From contig JAFKKW010000364.1 in the NCBI GenBank assembly GCA_017304275.1, forward strand, positions 1 to 13,671: a stretch of DNA of 13,671 bases, in the 5' to 3' direction. The position numbers and the translations under genes were made by a program. Below, in pieces: positions 13,371-13,671 of this stretch. The notes beneath the pieces were generated by a model that saw only the letters and a program-made list of their open reading frames with translations, ran no database searches and had not been told where the DNA came from. How positions within the stretch are numbered: the first letter of the stretch is position 1; the number at the start of each line of letters is the position of its first letter. Source of the DNA: Hyphomicrobiales bacterium. GTDB taxonomy: Bacteria; Pseudomonadota; Alphaproteobacteria; Rhizobiales; Hyphomicrobiaceae.

Positions 13371-13409
13371 CGTCGGCAGCTCTCCGGCTCGGCTGGAGAG
13401 CTGCCGACG
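13371..13409. terminator. Perfect 15-bp stem hairpin after the membrane unit
   Basis: CGTCGGCAGCTCTCC (13371-13385) pairs perfectly with GGAGAGCTGCCGACG (13395-13409) around a 9-base loop. It lies 40 bases after the last stop codon of the unit. No T-run follows, so it may protect the 3' end of the message or act as a structural terminator. Confidence 0.6.
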
Positions 13410-13671
13410 CTGTCCCGCAGTGGCCGCCGGGCCCGTCGCCCACCCTCGACCCCCGACGATGATGCCCCTCTCGGCGGCGACGTCACGTGCGGAGCCAACA
13501 ATCATTGCGCGCTGATTCGGACGGTGGCTTGAGCGAGGCTTGACGAGCCGCGCCCGAATCCGACTTGTTCGGATGAAGCGCGAGGCCGGCGCCAGCCTCA
13601 CACAGGATAGGCCATCTATAAGCCGCATGTCGGGGCCACGAACGCTCGTCCGTGATCGAGGGAATATGACC
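13410..13671. other. Non-coding end region with no convincing gene
   Basis: No frame here shows a convincing start signal with a conserved-looking product. A small hairpin ATCCGA-CTTGT-TCGGAT lies at 13558-13574. The last bases hold GAGGG shortly before an ATG at 13665, and an open frame from 13630 runs off the window. The next gene may begin here, but too little is visible to say. Confidence 0.4.

Noticed and set aside
13323..13628. Minus-strand 101-aa frame at the right end
   Set aside because: It runs through the perfect hairpin and shows no start signal or conserved motif.

Overview
This window looks like chromosomal DNA of an alphaproteobacterium of the order Hyphomicrobiales (Rhizobiales). 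The evidence is high GC content, dispersed intergenic repeats of types familiar from that order, a TIGR01459-type HAD hydrolase, many short secreted or membrane proteins of rhizobial style, and promoter sequences that fit the alphaproteobacterial general-stress sigma factor EcfG (GGAAC, 16-17 bases, then CGTT or close). I cannot name a genus from the sequence alone.

Left part (1-4213): the end of a gene joining a glyoxalase-like (VOC) domain to a CoA-binding domain. Facing it on the minus strand is a two-gene unit, a secreted family 3 beta-glucosidase (bglX) followed after 6 bases by a small AAA_28 ATPase. Divergent to bglX is ribA (GTP cyclohydrolase II). The bglX-ribA spacer holds a perfect 17-base palindrome next to a plausible bglX promoter.

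Middle part (4212-9375): a roughly 440-base mosaic of palindromic repeats follows ribA. Then come a HAD-IIA hydrolase, a 64-aa orphan reading the other way, tRNA-Thr(TGT), galE, a secreted His/Tyr-rich protein with a perfect intrinsic terminator, a secreted six-cysteine protein, the rRNA methyltransferase rlmB, and tRNA-Tyr(GTA).

Right part (9376-13671): small, mostly uncharacterised genes. They include two 80-aa soluble proteins, a 53-aa single-membrane-span protein, a 68-aa cysteine-containing protein, a short low-affinity iron-permease-type membrane protein, a secreted basic protein, and a tight three-gene membrane unit. In that unit a four-span 302-aa protein lies between two micro-proteins of 24 and 27 aa. 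Four of these transcription units carry EcfG-like promoter sequences at sensible positions, and a fifth weaker one precedes the six-cysteine gene. My main inference is that 10,000-13,330 is a general-stress-response island of small envelope proteins. This rests on motif positions and needs expression data. No mobile element, phage gene, CRISPR array or rRNA was seen.
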